Shown here: positions 45,401 through 57,528 of the stretch, in pieces
Position numbering within the stretch: the stretch's first letter is position 1
How the letters are laid out: each line of letters begins with the position of its first letter
Source: Pleodorina starrii
Lineage: Eukaryota > Chlorophyta > Chlorophyceae > Chlamydomonadales > Volvocaceae
DNA: 64,000 bases
Assembly (NCBI GenBank): GCA_030267565.1
Contig: BRXU01000003.1
Location: forward strand, 8,201,501-8,265,500
Reading direction: 5' to 3'
Position numbers and translations under genes: made by a program
Notes under the pieces: generated by a model
Database searches by the model: none
Told to the model about the DNA's origin: nothing
Seen by the model: the letters and a program-made list of their open reading frames with translations, nothing else

Positions 45401-46540
45401 GGCACCGGGGCAATGGCGGCAGAGGGGGGCGCCGTCGCAAGGAATCGAACCTGGCCAGGTCAGGTCAGGGCAGCCGGGTAGCCTCAGGTAGCCCCACCAC
45501 ATGGCGGACACGGCACCCCCACAAGGCAAGCGGGCGCGAGCCCCCGGCCCGGCCCCGAGCTGGGGCGCCAGCCCAGCAGCCCCCTCCCATCTGTCCTGCA
45601 TTAGCCAACGTCGCTTCTGCCCCGCCGCTGCGTTTATTGACCTCCCCCCCTGCACCCTCCCCCCCCTTTGAGCTATAGCGACACGGAGTGGAGCCCACAG
45701 ACTTCTCAAAGCCGCTAGTGGACATCTTCTTTGGTCTCCCCGTGTCGGTGCCCTCAGGGACACTCAGGGGCTCAGCCGCTTACCACGGATCGGATCACGG
45801 TCGAGAAACCTGCTCGGAGGCGTGTGGGTGGGTGGGGCGCGGAGGGGAGGGGAGCGGGAGGGAGGGGAGGGGCGTTAGAGAAGGGGGGGTTGGCAGTTGG
45901 GGCCGACGGTGGAGAAGGAACCCATCAACCATCATCACAAACTCTCGTAGCCTCAGCAATGCCTGCTGGGCTGCGACCGCGTTCGCATAGCGCACGGGCA
46001 TGGACGGGTGGGTGTGAGGGCACGGACGCTTTGCTGTCGGGAGAGGGCGTGCGGGAGGGGCCGTGAGTGGGCATGCAGGGGCGGGGGCGGCGGACGAGCG
46101 GGGGGTTGCTGAGTCCACCTGTGTCCACGGGGCCACGTGGCTGGCTGGGGTGACTGGCAGCACAAACTCAATACCCGATTTGGGTTTCGCCCAGTCGGGC
46201 AGTCGGCTGGTATACGTCCCTGCCGGAGGGCCCTGAGTTACAGCGCCCTGAAGCGGGTGGGGGCGTGCAGCTGCCATCGCCATGCGGTCTTGAAAGGTGG
46301 CGTGTGCCAAGTCGATGGTGTGGTGCTGAGCGGCGTCCATCGGATGGACACGTCCGAAGCTTCCCGCGAACGGAGGACTGCCTGCGTGCAATGCGTTGGC
46401 TCCCCCACAAATTCATATCCCTTGCATATACCTGCTGGCTGTTTCGTGCCATCTGCAGAGCCGCTGCCTCCTGGCTGAGCCGAGCAAGTTGCCGCGCACA
46501 GTGCAGCCGAAAGGAGCAGTACGTGCATCAGTCGCGCCAT
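42414..46540 (-). CDS. Secreted-leader multi-pass membrane protein with long low-complexity tail (unknown function)
   Basis: Supported exons, in order: 46540-46432, 46381-46119, then an unresolved middle, 45190-45067, 44810-44717, 44285-44207, 43772-42414. Phases agree within each block. Exon 1 encodes a classic signal peptide (MARLMHVLLLSAALCAATCSA). Exon 2 gives an ectodomain (GTYTSRLPDWAKPKSGIEF). The next supported exons each carry a hydrophobic helix (TFALMGVSTIHLVISTLAIL; LSATLVLMWSVALMC; AIFLYPYLGFCALHSLTFAV), with a Cys-rich loop (CCSCANIRQ) between the first two. The last exon is a 453-codon tail rich in Gly, Ala, Pro, Ser, Gln and His, ending MSQR. The middle (45191-46118) must contain at least one more exon, possibly ALLRLREFVMM. 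No known family is recognised. Topology is inferred only. Confidence 0.6.
45222..45310. repeat. 42-bp tandem duplication in an intron of the membrane-protein gene
   Basis: Two identical copies contain GTAAAAAGAAAAAATCGCAG (starts at 45231 and 45273), flanked by GGGGCGG runs. They lie between exons of the minus-strand gene. Confidence 0.85.
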
Positions 46541-47969
46541 CTCCACAGACCGAACAACTTGGCATACGCCAAGTCCCATGATGATGCTCCGAGCGCACGC
46601 AGGTAGCGCACTGAAATTGTGACTTCTAACTGCTTCTGGTTTGCGTCGTCTTACAAATGGCAAGCCCTCTGCAAAATTTTTTGGCTACGATATGGCCTTT
46701 AAATCTGAATAAAAATGCTCCGGAAGGTCCTCTTTCGGGTAAAATCATGTTTCGTCACGATAGGCTTCCGAGTCCCCAGTCGCTGACACGTAGATTACAT
46801 AAGTATAAAGGTTATGATGCCCAGGCGCACCGCTATAGCACTAATATTGGTTTCCAGATCAGCAGATTATTGCTCCCCCGTAATCTGCCTGTCGTGATGG
46901 ATGGCTTCCTACGTAAGCTCCGAACCGAACATACGAACTGAATTCTAAATGTCTTCATTTGTTCCGTTCACCCGCGTATTCAGAGCAAGCCCTATTTATT
47001 TATGCTGGGCGGGCCATGGTGACAAAGCGACAAGTGGTAGTTGCAAGGCAGTTGTCAAGGTCCTTTCGGAGGTTTGTGTAGCGCTGCGATTAATAACGAC
47101 ATTAGCTACTACGAAGCATTTCTTGTAAGAGATGTACATTACCTAGCTGTGTTCAATCCATCGTCGTTTGGTCGTTGATACAGGTCCTGCACGAAAGGTG
47201 CATTTTGACCCACTGATGGAAAATTATCAAAATGTGGTGACCGCTACCATTGCTGAACGTGCGACCGTCAGGGGCAGGTAACCAGGGCGGGGTAAACATC
47301 GGGGTCCAGGATAAGTGAACGAGCCCAGAACTGTTTGGTTTGGGGCGGTCGCACGTAAGGCCAAGTGCATGCACTTTGTAAACCTTGAGGACTTGCATGT
47401 AGCCTTGAATGCAGTTGAGTTGATTGCTGTCAGAAGGCAGTCCCGGGTCAGCGGGTTTCTTACCGCACCGTACGCATTACACTTCTTAGAATCCATCATC
47501 GCAGAACTCACAGTAACCCAGTTATCGCCGGCTCGCCATAGCATCTTCTGAGTATGATTCTTCCTATGCATAGCCTTGATGTAAGACACAAACTTGCACA
47601 ATAGCTGTTAGAGTTACTTTGCCAGTTGCGACACCTGGGTGCCCGGATTAGCGAAGCCGTTCTTGCGGTGAGTTCATCGGTAGGCGATAGGTTGCACCCT
47701 GCGAGTGGATCAGGCTGCCGACTGGCCACTGGCGTGCGGCGCCATCAGCACCCCTTTCCAGCGCCGTGGCTGTTTCACATAATCATCCTAGAGCTACCAG
47801 GGCTGCTACCACCGCATGTACTTGCGGGCCTGTCCGTTACGGGTGGGCGCGTCCTTGCCCGCGGCCTTCGGCAAATTCGGCCGGTTGAAGCTGGCGCCTC
47901 GATTTTCGCAAAACCCATCAGCGTTTAATGGCCCGATGTGCCACATGTAGGTCATTGGGGTCAATAACG
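46541..47969. other. Divergent intergenic region, AT-richer; one weak open frame
   Basis: This separates the membrane-protein gene (-) from the next gene (+), so both promoters should be here. An A/T-rich frame at 46657-46941 (+, 94 codons, starting MASPLQNFLATIWPLN) and one at 47227-47601 (-) have codon use unlike the host genes and no recognised family. They may be remnants of a mobile element. Confidence 0.4.
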
Positions 47970-50853
47970 ATGGCAACGGCGACGCACATTCCTGCGGCAG
48001 CGTTGGGCGAGGCTTTTAAGGGTGACATTTTCAGCAAGGAGGTGGAGGGATGGCTTGGACGGGCGACGCCAGCCGATCGAGAGAGATTCGAACGAGTTTT
48101 CGAGTCGATAAGGTGACCTGCACCTTCCGCGCGGAACAGTTCGCAGTATTGCTCCGCAGGGTTGCACTTTTCCGATGTCCGCACTGTCCAGCTGAAACCT
48201 CAAGCACATGACATTATGCTGCCTGTGATTTATCGTATCCAGCGATCTCCAGCTTTGTTTGTCCACCGGACCAGAAACCCTGGCCTTCGTCCCTCACTTT
48301 TCCTTACGTACTGCACGGACCCGCGCAGGTCCATTTCGGAGGCCAAAAAGACACCAGACAAGCACGCTGGGTTTGTGCAGACCACACTAGACAAGATCAG
48401 GCAGGGCAGCTCCCGCGCGCCCTCGGGGTCAAACGCCCGGACGCCGGCCCTGGCCCGCGGCGCCCCCGCCGTGGTCTGCAACGGCTGGTCCTACACAGCC
48501 ACCCGTGCCGCCTTTGACCGCCCGGAGACCCGCACCGCCCTGCTATCCATCCAGGAGTCGGTTGCTGTGGCGCAGGAGCAGCAGCAGCGGCAGCAGCAGG
48601 ACGCGGAGGCGGCGGAGGCCGACAGGCCGCAGAGCGCGCCCACCAACGGACGCGACCGGGAGCTCGCCTCCTTCCAGCACGCCGCGGAGCGCCGCCGGGC
48701 GCTGTCCTTCGGCGCACCCACCACCCCCAACGCTTCCAGCCCGGTGGGGCACGGGCACAGCGCCTTCCATGGCGCGGACGCGGCCGCCGCAGCGGCCGCA
48801 GCGGTGTTGGGGACGGCGCCGCAGCCGCAGCCGCTGCCGCCCGCCTCGCCCATCCGGCATCAGCCGCTGGAAACTGCGGGCAGTAGCATGACGGCCTCGG
48901 GGTTCGTGCCCATCTCCCCCCACGTGACCCGCTACCAGGAGACGTACAACCTGCGCAGCGCCTACCCGGAGGTGTACGACGCGGCGCTGCGTGACACCCG
49001 GGTGGAGCAGCCGACCAACAGCACCTTCATCAGCGAGTGGGGCAACTCGCTCAAGTCGGTGAGCAGCGGCCGGGGGGGAGGGGTGGGGTGGGGGGGGGGG
49101 CGCGCGGGGCGGGTTTGCGACGCCGGGGAAGGGGCCCGGGAGAGGGGGCAGGCTGTGCTAAGGGCGGGGTGAGAGGGTGTGAGAAGGGGAGACCTGTCTC
49201 GCGGCCCGGACATACCTTTCCAATCGAAAATTGCGGGTGGGAGTGGGAGGCGAAGAAAGCGGAGCGCGATCCAGAATGACTAGCAGGAGCCCCGGGCGGT
49301 CTGAACGGGAGTTGGGCTGTTAATAGAGGGAGTCCAGCTGTCGAGTGGGGAGTTGCCCTGCGCTGCTAAAGGAGGAAGAGGAGGGGGAGGGGGAGGGGGA
49401 CGAAGAGTGGGAAGAGGAGTGGGAAGAGGAGTGGGAAGAGGAGTGGGAAGGGGGGGGAAGGGGAGTGGGAAGGGGGGGAAGAGGAGTGGGAAGCGGGGGA
49501 AGAGGACGCTCCCTGACGGACAGACGGACGATCGCCCCTGGACCGCGCCCCCGCCCCCCGCCGCCTCAGGGCTCTGACGAGATGGCCCGCATGTACAACC
49601 GCACCACCTACAACTCCCTGAACGACGAGGTGGTCAAGTACCGCACCGACGCCGAGGCGGTTCGCGAGCGGGAGTTCTTCAAGTGGATGGCCAAGCAGAA
49701 GACATTTTACGGCGACCTGCTGACGAAGGACAAGATCAAGGACCTGGAGACGCTGCTGGCGGGCGCGTCTGACGAGCAGAAGCACGAGATCCTGGCGACC
49801 CTGCGCACCACGCACGCCGCCGCGGACTTTGCGTTCGACCACACGCGCAGTCACTCGCAGGGCGTGCACCTGCCGATGCAGCGTACGGAGGACCCCGCGA
49901 CGGAGGCCTTGCGCCGCGCGCACAACAAGGTGCGGAACATGGGCCAGCCCATCGCCACGGCGACGGTGGCGCGGCGCGCCGCCGCGGCGGCGCGCACGCG
50001 GCCCGCCACGGCGGAGCTCAAGCCCGCGACGGTGAATCTTACGCTGGGCGGGCCGGAGGAGGGCGGTGGCGGTGGAGGAGGAGGAGGAGGAAGCTCGGTG
50101 GCGGTGGTTGTAGGGGGTAAGGCGCTCAAGCCGACGCGGCGGCCGGCGACGGCCGGCGCGGTGCTTGGGGGCGGCGGCGCCGGCGGGGCCGGCGCCGGCG
50201 GCGTGCGGCCGGTCTCGGTTCCGCCGCCGCAGCGCGCCGAGGTGGACAAGAGCGAGATGTTTCGGAGCAAGGTGCCGCTGACGTGGCCCAGCGGATCCAC
50301 GGGTCCGGTCATCTCGACGTACGAGGAGAAGTACGGCAAGCCCGGCGCCGGGCAGGTGCGCCCCAGCTCGGCGCTGTTCCGCGCGCGGCCGATCAAGTAC
50401 AATGACACGTCATGCCCGTACGGCGCCGTGAATCCCATCACCGCCGCCGCGCCGGCGCGCAGCACCTACCCAGTCCCGGAGAGCTTTACATCCTCCGTCG
50501 CCTTCCCGTTGCCCAAGGGTACGACATCGTACCGCACCGAGTTTGCGCCGCGCGACCCGGCGGATTTGGCGGCCCAGATGCGCGCCGCGACGGCGCTGGC
50601 GGAGAATGGCCGCAAGCTGCTCGATCGCGGCGGCGTGCCGCTGGGCACCCGCCACGGGATCAATGTGTTGCCGTCTGCGATGTGGATTTCGGAGGCGCAC
50701 GAGCAGTATGTGCCGTTTGATGTGGATGCGAAGGAGCGGACGCAGGCGGCGGCCGCCATCCGGGCAATGCACCAGGCTCCTACGGGGGCCAGCGGCAAGA
50801 TGACGCTAGGCGGGGGCGGCGGCAGGGGCGGCGGCAGCGCGCGCAAGGCGTGA
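47970..50853 (+). CDS. Possible axonemal (FAP/microtubule-associated-like) protein, 718 aa
   Basis: Exons 47970-48112, 48329-49058 and 49570-50853 join in phase (R split across intron 1; GGC start of exon 3) to 719 codons. The N-terminus (ATHIPAAALGEAFKGDIFSKEVEGWL) is a compact charged region. Further on are several short aromatic motifs spaced through Ala/Gly-rich linkers: VTRYQETYNLRSAYPEVYD, MARMYNRTTYNSL, VISTYEEKYGKPG, TTSYRTEFAP. Repeated T/S-x-Y-x-x-x-[YF] motifs in low-complexity context are common in algal flagellar and microtubule-lumen proteins. That is only a resemblance, and no named family is recognised. The gene model itself is well supported; the functional call is not. Confidence 0.7.
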
Positions 50854-53417
50854 GGGCGGACAGGCGCTGCGCTCGCCGGCGGTGGAAGCGGAGAGGCGCG
50901 GGGGAAGCTCAGGAAGGGGCAGGATGGGAGGGGGGGAGCGGGCGCGCTGGAGGCAGCAGGGGTTGGTGGGACGGGCAGGAAGAGGGGGGAAGATGGCCTT
51001 TAGTACTACTTTCTTTTTTCGATACCGTAGTCGACAGCTCTCGGAGGGTGGGATATTCAGGACAAAGGCTGGAGTACGCGGCACCGCGCAGCGCTTGTGT
51101 GCGAGGGCGCGAGGTGCAGGTGGTAGTATGGACGGAACGGCCGCCGGGGGCCGTCGCCTGGCGCCGTCTCCGGCGCGGGTGGAAGGCGGCGGCAGCCCGG
51201 GCGGGTGGGGAGCCATCCAGGAAGGGCAACGCAATGGTGGGGCGGAATGGGGGCGTTATGGGGGGTCCGGCGCGAGTTGCAGGCTGCGCCGCCGCATGAA
51301 CCTATTGAACAAGCGGCGACGCCGGAGGAGGAGTCGAGCGAGAGGAGGTGGAGCAGTGCATGATGCAGAAACACACGCTCAGTTTCGAAAGCTGGGCGGC
51401 GGGGCGGCGGGAGGGGAGAGCGGCTGTGCTGTGGAGGCAGCGGTCGCGGGCGCGGCGGAGGGATTGGGTTACCTTGAAGCCCAATGCTGGAGCGCGCAGG
51501 ATCTTGAGGCGGTCTTCCGGAGGTGCGGGGCGGGAAAAGAGGCGAGGGGCGGGAGGCCGACGGGGAGCCCAGCGGTAGCGGAGGGCAGTGTGGGGCCGTT
51601 TGTGGCGGGGAGCGGCGGGCACGGGAGCGGAGCGGGGGGCCAGCGGGCCCGGAGGGGGGCCCCCGATCCACGTCTATGATGCGGCGGTCCAGGCGCCTGC
51701 TTTGAGTTTATAATGGCACTACGTGCGGTGTTTGGTTCATCTCGCGGTGTTTACTCTCACGAATGATTCCGCGGAGCAGTCGGTTGCCATCACACCATCT
51801 GCCGTCTTGCTAGAGCTTCACTCGTACGGTAGGTTTACTAGAGGCGCAGCGTAGACCTCTTTTTAGGTAGGCTGCGGCGGATGGCGTGCGTCCATTAGCT
51901 GTCCGTGAGGTGAGCAGGGAAGGGACGGGAGGGGAAGGGAAGGCAAGGGAACGAGGTCTGACGGGCCTGAACCAGTGCGTGTGTGTGTGTCCCTCCCGCG
52001 CCTTCCCTCGTGCCGGACACGCTCAAGCGCACCGACGCTGCTGGCAGCGGACATTATTGTGTTGGGCGATTGGCACATTGCACCTTCCAAAGGTGGGTTT
52101 TCTTTGGAAGCACAATTTGGGCAACGGGTTAGCGAACTTAGCTGCTGCCTGGCCGACTGGCTGGCCGGCGGCCCGGCAGGCGTGACGAGTCTAGATTTAA
52201 AGCGATTGTCAATAAGGAATAGGAACTGAGGCGTGCGTGCGCGTGTGCTCTTGGCTGTGTAGGAAAGGGCCCTGCGCGGTGGGATTGTCATCATCTTAAG
52301 AGATACCGGTAGGTGTCAGGTTACGTAGCGCGCGGCGGTGCGCGGCGAAGGAGCTGTAGTCTCGTCTGGGTGGGTATTGGCATTTCGGAAGAATGCGCTA
52401 TAGCGGGTGCTGTGGCGGGCGGTGGTGGGACCTTTGTGCAAGTGCGCCAGGAGGCGTAGGTTGACAAGTAAGGGTGCCCTGCCCTGTTGCGATCTGGTAC
52501 GGTGCCGTATTCCTGTATAGTGCATGAGCGCTGGCGGGCCCCTAAGAAAGTGCTCGCCTAGATGTGTCGTCGATGTCGTTGTGATGCTTGGTTCGTTGCT
52601 GTCCCACTCACTCCCATATCCCGGGGGATCGCTTTCGGGGGCCGCAGGGGCCAACGTATTTATAGCCCTGTCTTGGCGCTGCCCGAAAGTGCCCGGGTGT
52701 AATTTTGGGTTTGCGGGGCACTGCGGGCGTCGATCGCTGCTCGCCGGGGGATATAGCTTTGGCCGATTGTGCCGCGCTCTCGAATCGTCGCTGCCTTTTT
52801 GTCCCTCCCCAATGAGGCGCCGTGCGTTATGCCGCACATGCTCGGCGCCGCGCGCGGTCGCTGCTTTGGTGGGACACGACGGTGCGCGGGTGGAGTCGCC
52901 GAGGTCGGGATGGGAGTTGGCTGCGCCTGGCTTGTCGTCGGCGCGCCGTTTTATATTGGCGCCGTGCACAGCAGGTGCATGGTCTGCGTTGATGTTGCGT
53001 CGCACCAAGTTTAGTGGTGGTGTAGTTGTAGTGGTAGTGGTCGGCACGGCGGCGGTATTGCGGTCGTGTAACGGTTTGTAGGTGACGCGGCGTCGTGTGC
53101 GGCGGCGTGCAGCAGCTCACCAGCCAAACACCGGCCAGCCTGAAGGTTCGTGCCAGCCTGGGCTTCGGACACGTACAACTGCGTCAGGCACGCACGGGCC
53201 TCAGAGGAACGCTGAGCTGTACCTGACGCAGCCTGATGCATGTACCATACCAAGGTTTCAATTTGTCCCAGACAACCTTGCAACATGTTGATATGCCGCT
53301 ACATATTATGGTATTAAGCGTTGGTCTGAAAAAAAGTAACTTACAAAACCTTGCAGAAAAAACGTTCCACTCCATATGGTTGAAACGTGACACTCCCGCA
53401 ACATAGTTTTTAATTTT
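50854..53417. other. No supported gene; 3' flank of previous gene and 5' flank of ankyrin gene
   Basis: Long open frames occur on both strands (for example 52316-53047 on the minus strand, rich in Thr, Arg and His), but none has a domain or splice pattern that can be defended. The last few hundred bases before 53418 are A/T-richer and likely contain the promoter of the ankyrin gene. Confidence 0.4.
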
Positions 53418-55378
53418 ATGCGGCTCTTCGCGCAGCAGCAGTCAATGCCGCCGCTCGAGGAGCTGCCGTGGCTGATGGCTGCCACTCCGAATGCAGCTGC
53501 CGACCTGGCATCGCGCGTGTGGATACCGCTGCTTGTGGAGCGCTTCGCTGCCTTCCTGCCGCCGAACGAGGTGGCTTGCAACCTGCGCCTCGTTGACAAG
53601 GCCACGGCACGCCAGCTCAAGTCCCCCGAGCACACCACCGTCCGGCTCTCTCAGCCGGCGCCGCACCACGCCTTCGTGCGGCGCTGGGCCGAAGCCCGAG
53701 CCCTGAAGCCGCTGACTTGGCGACAGCGGCGGCGACTGCTGCAGCTGACAGCGCGCAGCGGCAGCCTCGCAAACCTGGAGGCCCTGCTGGCCCTGGCGGA
53801 GCATTGCCCCCTCAGACCCGACGTCCTGGAGGCCGCCGCCGGAGGGGGCCAGCTGGCCATGTGCCAGGCGCTGCGCCAGAGCGGCTGCCCCTGGAGTGAT
53901 GAAACGCTGCGTGAAGCCGCGCGTGGCGGTCACTGGGCCGTGTGCGAGTGGCTGCTGGCCAGCGGCTGCCCCTGGAGCGGGGCGGCGCCGGGGGCGGCTG
54001 CTTCGGGTGGCCACGTGGGTCTGGCGGACTGGCTGCTGGCGGCGGCGCCGACGGGCGGCGTAAATGCGGCCTGCTTGCTGCGCGGCGCGGCCACCGCCTG
54101 CGATCTGGCGACGCTGCAGCGGTTGTACGACACGTGGTCCGGCGGCTTGCTGGAGGGTACGGACGTGGACGACGTCGTGATGCCGGCTGCCGTACTCAGC
54201 CCCACGCCCGACTGGCAGGCCAAGGCCGAATGGCTGGCGGGCCGCGTCAGCCGGCCGGAGCGCGTGATTCTGCTGGTGGGCGTGTCGGAGGAGCTGTACG
54301 GCAGGTACGACTGGCGGGAGCGAGCGGCGTGGATGTGGCGTCGCTGGGGCTACCGGACGGACCCGGAGCTCGTGTTCGTGTTTGCGCACGGCGCGGTCCG
54401 CAGCGGAAACACGGACGCGGCGCGGTGCTTGCTGGCGCAGGGCCTGCCGCCGGCGGACCCCCTGTCGCCGCGCATTACGGCGATCGCCGCGGAGGCGGGG
54501 CACCTGGGCATGCTACAGCTCCTGGGCTCGCTGGGCCACGCCATGGACTTCGACACCCTGAAAAGAGCGCTTCGCACCGGCAACCTGGCCGTGGTGCGTT
54601 GGGTGGCGGAGCGGCTGGGGCAGCAGGGCCCGGGGCAGTGGCTCCTGTCGGCGGATTTGTTTTGTGCTGGCGCTTCGTCCGGCAGCCGGGAGGTGTTGGA
54701 GTGGCTGAGGGAGCGGGGCTGCCCCTGGGGTGCGGACACGTTCGCTGCCGCTGCGGCTGCGGGCAGCGAGGAGCAGCTGGAGTGGCTGGCGGAGCGGGGC
54801 TGCCCCCTGGGGGTGAGGTGGGAGAGTACCTGTAGTGGGGGACCTGGAAACGAGTTGGGAGACTAGGTGAGGGCCTGGAGCTGAACCTGGAATTGGGTTG
54901 GTGCTTCGGCCTTTCTGCACACGTGCTGCTCTTTGCGCATGTTACGGGCCCACTCCCCGTTAAGTAACTCTCTCTCTCTTTCTCTCTCTTTCTCTTCAGT
55001 GCGTCAAGAATCTCTGGTTTCGCATGGGTCGTGCCACCTAGCAGCGTTGGTACCGCGCTCACCACGCACGTCGCTGTTGAATTGTTGGGTTGACTCGCGC
55101 AGGGTGACGGTGCGCCCTACGTGCAACCCGCCGCCCGGAGCGACCTGTCCGTCCTGCGCTGCCTGAGGCGGCTGGGCTGCCCCTGGAGCGACACCACCTT
55201 CGCCCGGTGCAGCCACGCCGTGAGGGAGGACCCCGTCGAGCGGCACTGCCCCCGACCCGCGGGTCTGTCGTGGCTGCTGGGCCAGGGCTGCCGGGTCAAC
55301 TGGCGAGAGGTGGGCAACGCCCTGAGTCGGGAGGCGGTGGCCTGGCTCAGGCACATCCAGGAGGAGGAGGGGAACTAG
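53418..55378 (+). CDS. Ankyrin-like repeat protein of the large volvocine family, 556 aa
   Basis: Two exons (53418-54812 and 55103-55378, GT-AG, both phase 0) give 557 codons. Residues ~33-65 are F-box-like (RVWIPLLVERFAAFLPPNEV...LRLVDKATARQ). About residues 115-465 contain degenerate ankyrin-type units with the recurring pattern L..A...G....CEWLL..GCPWS, including GGQLAMCQALRQSGCPW, GGHWAVCEWLLASGCPW and SREVLEWLRERGCPW. Exon 2 adds one more (LSVLRCLRRLGCPWSD) and the C-terminus. Proteins of this build are numerous in Chlamydomonas and Volvox. An F-box-like head with repeats would suit a substrate adaptor, but that is inference. An alternative start is the Met ten codons in. Confidence 0.82.
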
Positions 55379-55684
55379 GGTTGGAGTGTACTGCATAAGT
55401 TGTACGGCACCGCGTGTGCCGTTTGCCGTGAATGGTACGACGCACGGCTGCGTCATAGTGTCGTGCACATCGTGCGCATCAAAGTGCGCATGACGATGTT
55501 CCATAACTGGCGCGCTTTACTTCGGCTCCTCTACGGCATGGGTGTGGTGTTCGGTAGGTGGATCTTAGCAGGGATGGTACGGAATGTACGGATGCGCAGG
55601 ACTCTCCATCGTGTGGCGGTCGGGGCAACGACGTGGCTGGAACGCCAAAGACTTTGCGCGGCTGCACGGCAGCTGCTAATGGCC
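55379..55684. other. 3' flank of ankyrin gene up to the mobile element
   Basis: This is a short gap between the ankyrin stop codon and the element's left terminus. It holds TCGTGCACATCGTGCGC-type direct/inverted short motifs but no gene. Confidence 0.4.
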
Positions 55685-56136
55685 AATTTACATGACACGT
55701 TACGTTACCTCACGTTTACATGTAAAGTGGCAGGCCCAAACGGATCCCAATTTACATGGGCTGTTTGCCCAGCCCGACGCGCTGAGGTCGGCCTCATCGC
55801 GCGAGAGCTCGTTCTCAGAGTACGCCAAGCCCTCGAGGGCGGTCTCATCGCGCTCACTGTTTGCATATTGATTGTACTAAAGTTGTGCGGCGTCGGCGAG
55901 CGGCTGCGACCGCGGTCGGCCCTGCGCGGCGTCGGCATGGCTCTCGGAAGCTCGACCTGACCGACCACTGTGTCTTGTCGAGAAGCAGCAGCGTCTTGTC
56001 AAGATCCATGTTGACTTTATGCAGAACTAGCCGGCAGAGAAACTCATTCGGGAGTGCCGACTGTGGTGAGGGACCGGTGCGCTTGTAGGTCGTACTATTT
56101 TGGAAAATAGTACGGCACGCATGCTCCATTGCTCCA

Positions 56137-57297
56137 TTGCTAGATAGGAATCGAATATGGGTCCCCGATCTTATGTTACGATGCTTTGACGTGCAAATCA
56201 GGTCGTTACTGTCGTACGGGGCTGAAGTGTGGGGCCCTGACGCTATCCGTGAGGCGCTGGGGACCATGGGGCGTCAAAGAATTAAAGAGTGGCACCGTTG
56301 GGGACAGAGCCCTGGCTCAGCGCCAGCAGGGGAGAATGGGGTGTTGCTAAAGAAGTGGGGGAAATGGGTAAAGAGTGTAGGGCGCGCGGCAGGCGTCTTT
56401 GAGAGGTGTATGGCGGACCCGATGGTCGAGGTCCAAAGGATCTTTTTGCGGAAGGTGGTAGGCGCTAGCCTGCCGCCTAACCGACAATTGTTCGCGGAAA
56501 CGTCGCAGTTACCATTGCACTACTTTTGGGCGCGACAGGTATTTGGCTTCTGGAAGCGTGTAGCGCGGCAATCCACGTCGTTGGCACGGGCAGTGCTTGA
56601 GGAAGATATCAAATCGTGGTTGGAAACAGATCATTCAGCCACGCACGAATATTTTTGGGCGGGTAAGGTGCTCCGGATTTTCGAGACTCTCGGATTTGAC
56701 TACAGGCAACATGTACCCGTGGGTCTTAGCAATGAAGAGAAGGCAAAGGCGATCTTGGGCCTGGAGATCCCGTTTGACAATTTACTGGCCGAGTTCAGAC
56801 GTCGCCTTCTGTTGGATTGGAGCTCGGGTAGCCTCGATAGGGACCCGCGGAATTTCCCAGAGTATGAGGAAGGGGGTGTGGGACGGGGAGCACCCGGGGT
56901 TACCGCGTGTCGGTACCTGAAATGGATGGGTGTGGCGTATTCGTTCTCGGACCACAAACGAACATTGGATCACTTGAGGGTGTGTATGCCGAGAAAGCAC
57001 CACACGGCCCTGATGCGTTTTCGGCTGGGACGTTGGGACTTGGATGTGTCAAGGTTTGCACGGGGACCGGGTCGGAAACCGCGCGCGGAGAGGATATGTC
57101 GGGTGTGCCACGGCGGGTCGGTAGAAGACGAGTTGCACGTACTGATGGAATGTCCGGGCTATACGCCATTACGAGAGGCAATAGGCTTCCCTATGGGTAG
57201 CAGCATGGTGGATGTGATGGGGACCTTTGACCCGGCGAAACTGGGCAGTCTCTTATCCCAGATTCAGAAAGCGCGTACCGAGCTGCTTGGTAGCTAA
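56137..57297 (+). CDS. 5'-truncated LINE (non-LTR retrotransposon) ORF2 C-terminal region, 386 codons
   Basis: The frame starts within the region that follows the reverse transcriptase fingers/palm (LLSYGAEVWG, the usual motif after the RT core). It ends with a zinc-knuckle-like CRVC...DELHVLMEC, typical of many LINE C-termini. The catalytic RT motif and an upstream endonuclease are missing, so this is a dead, 5'-truncated copy, as expected of incomplete reverse transcription on insertion. It is inserted in the TIR element. Which LINE clade it belongs to cannot be told from this part alone. Confidence 0.75.
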   Translation: MLDRNRIWVPDLMLRCFDVQIRSLLSYGAEVWGPDAIREALGTMGRQRIKEWHRWGQSPGSAPAGENGVLLKKWGKWVKSVGRAAGVFERCMADPMVEVQRIFLRKVVGASLPPNRQLFAETSQLPLHYFWARQVFGFWKRVARQSTSLARAVLEEDIKSWLETDHSATHEYFWAGKVLRIFETLGFDYRQHVPVGLSNEEKAKAILGLEIPFDNLLAEFRRRLLLDWSSGSLDRDPRNFPEYEEGGVGRGAPGVTACRYLKWMGVAYSFSDHKRTLDHLRVCMPRKHHTALMRFRLGRWDLDVSRFARGPGRKPRAERICRVCHGGSVEDELHVLMECPGYTPLREAIGFPMGSSMVDVMGTFDPAKLGSLLSQIQKARTELLGS

Positions 57298-57528
57298 CCA
57301 TACGGCTTATGTTGTCTTAAAGTGCGCCCCTTGACGGATAACCGTTGTGGGGGGACGCATGTTACCAGCCATTTTGGCTCGTACACATGTAATGCCTCAT
57401 GCCTCATTGCTCCAGCGGTGTTCGCGTGTTCCCACGCACATACAAGGGTATTCACACAACTGCTTGGCCTTGTATCGGTTCGTTACATGTGCCCCAGCAG
57501 CTTTGGTCACTTAGGCAGCTATTCATAA

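Noticed and set aside
45776..45806. 26-nt micro-exon (after CCGAGCAG, before GTAAGC) in the membrane-protein gene
   Set aside because: Splice signals look good, but the phase depends on an unproven neighbouring exon; left as part of the unresolved middle.
46657..46941. 94-codon A/T-rich plus-strand frame
   Set aside because: Codon use unlike the host and no family; noted in the intergenic entry but not called as a gene.
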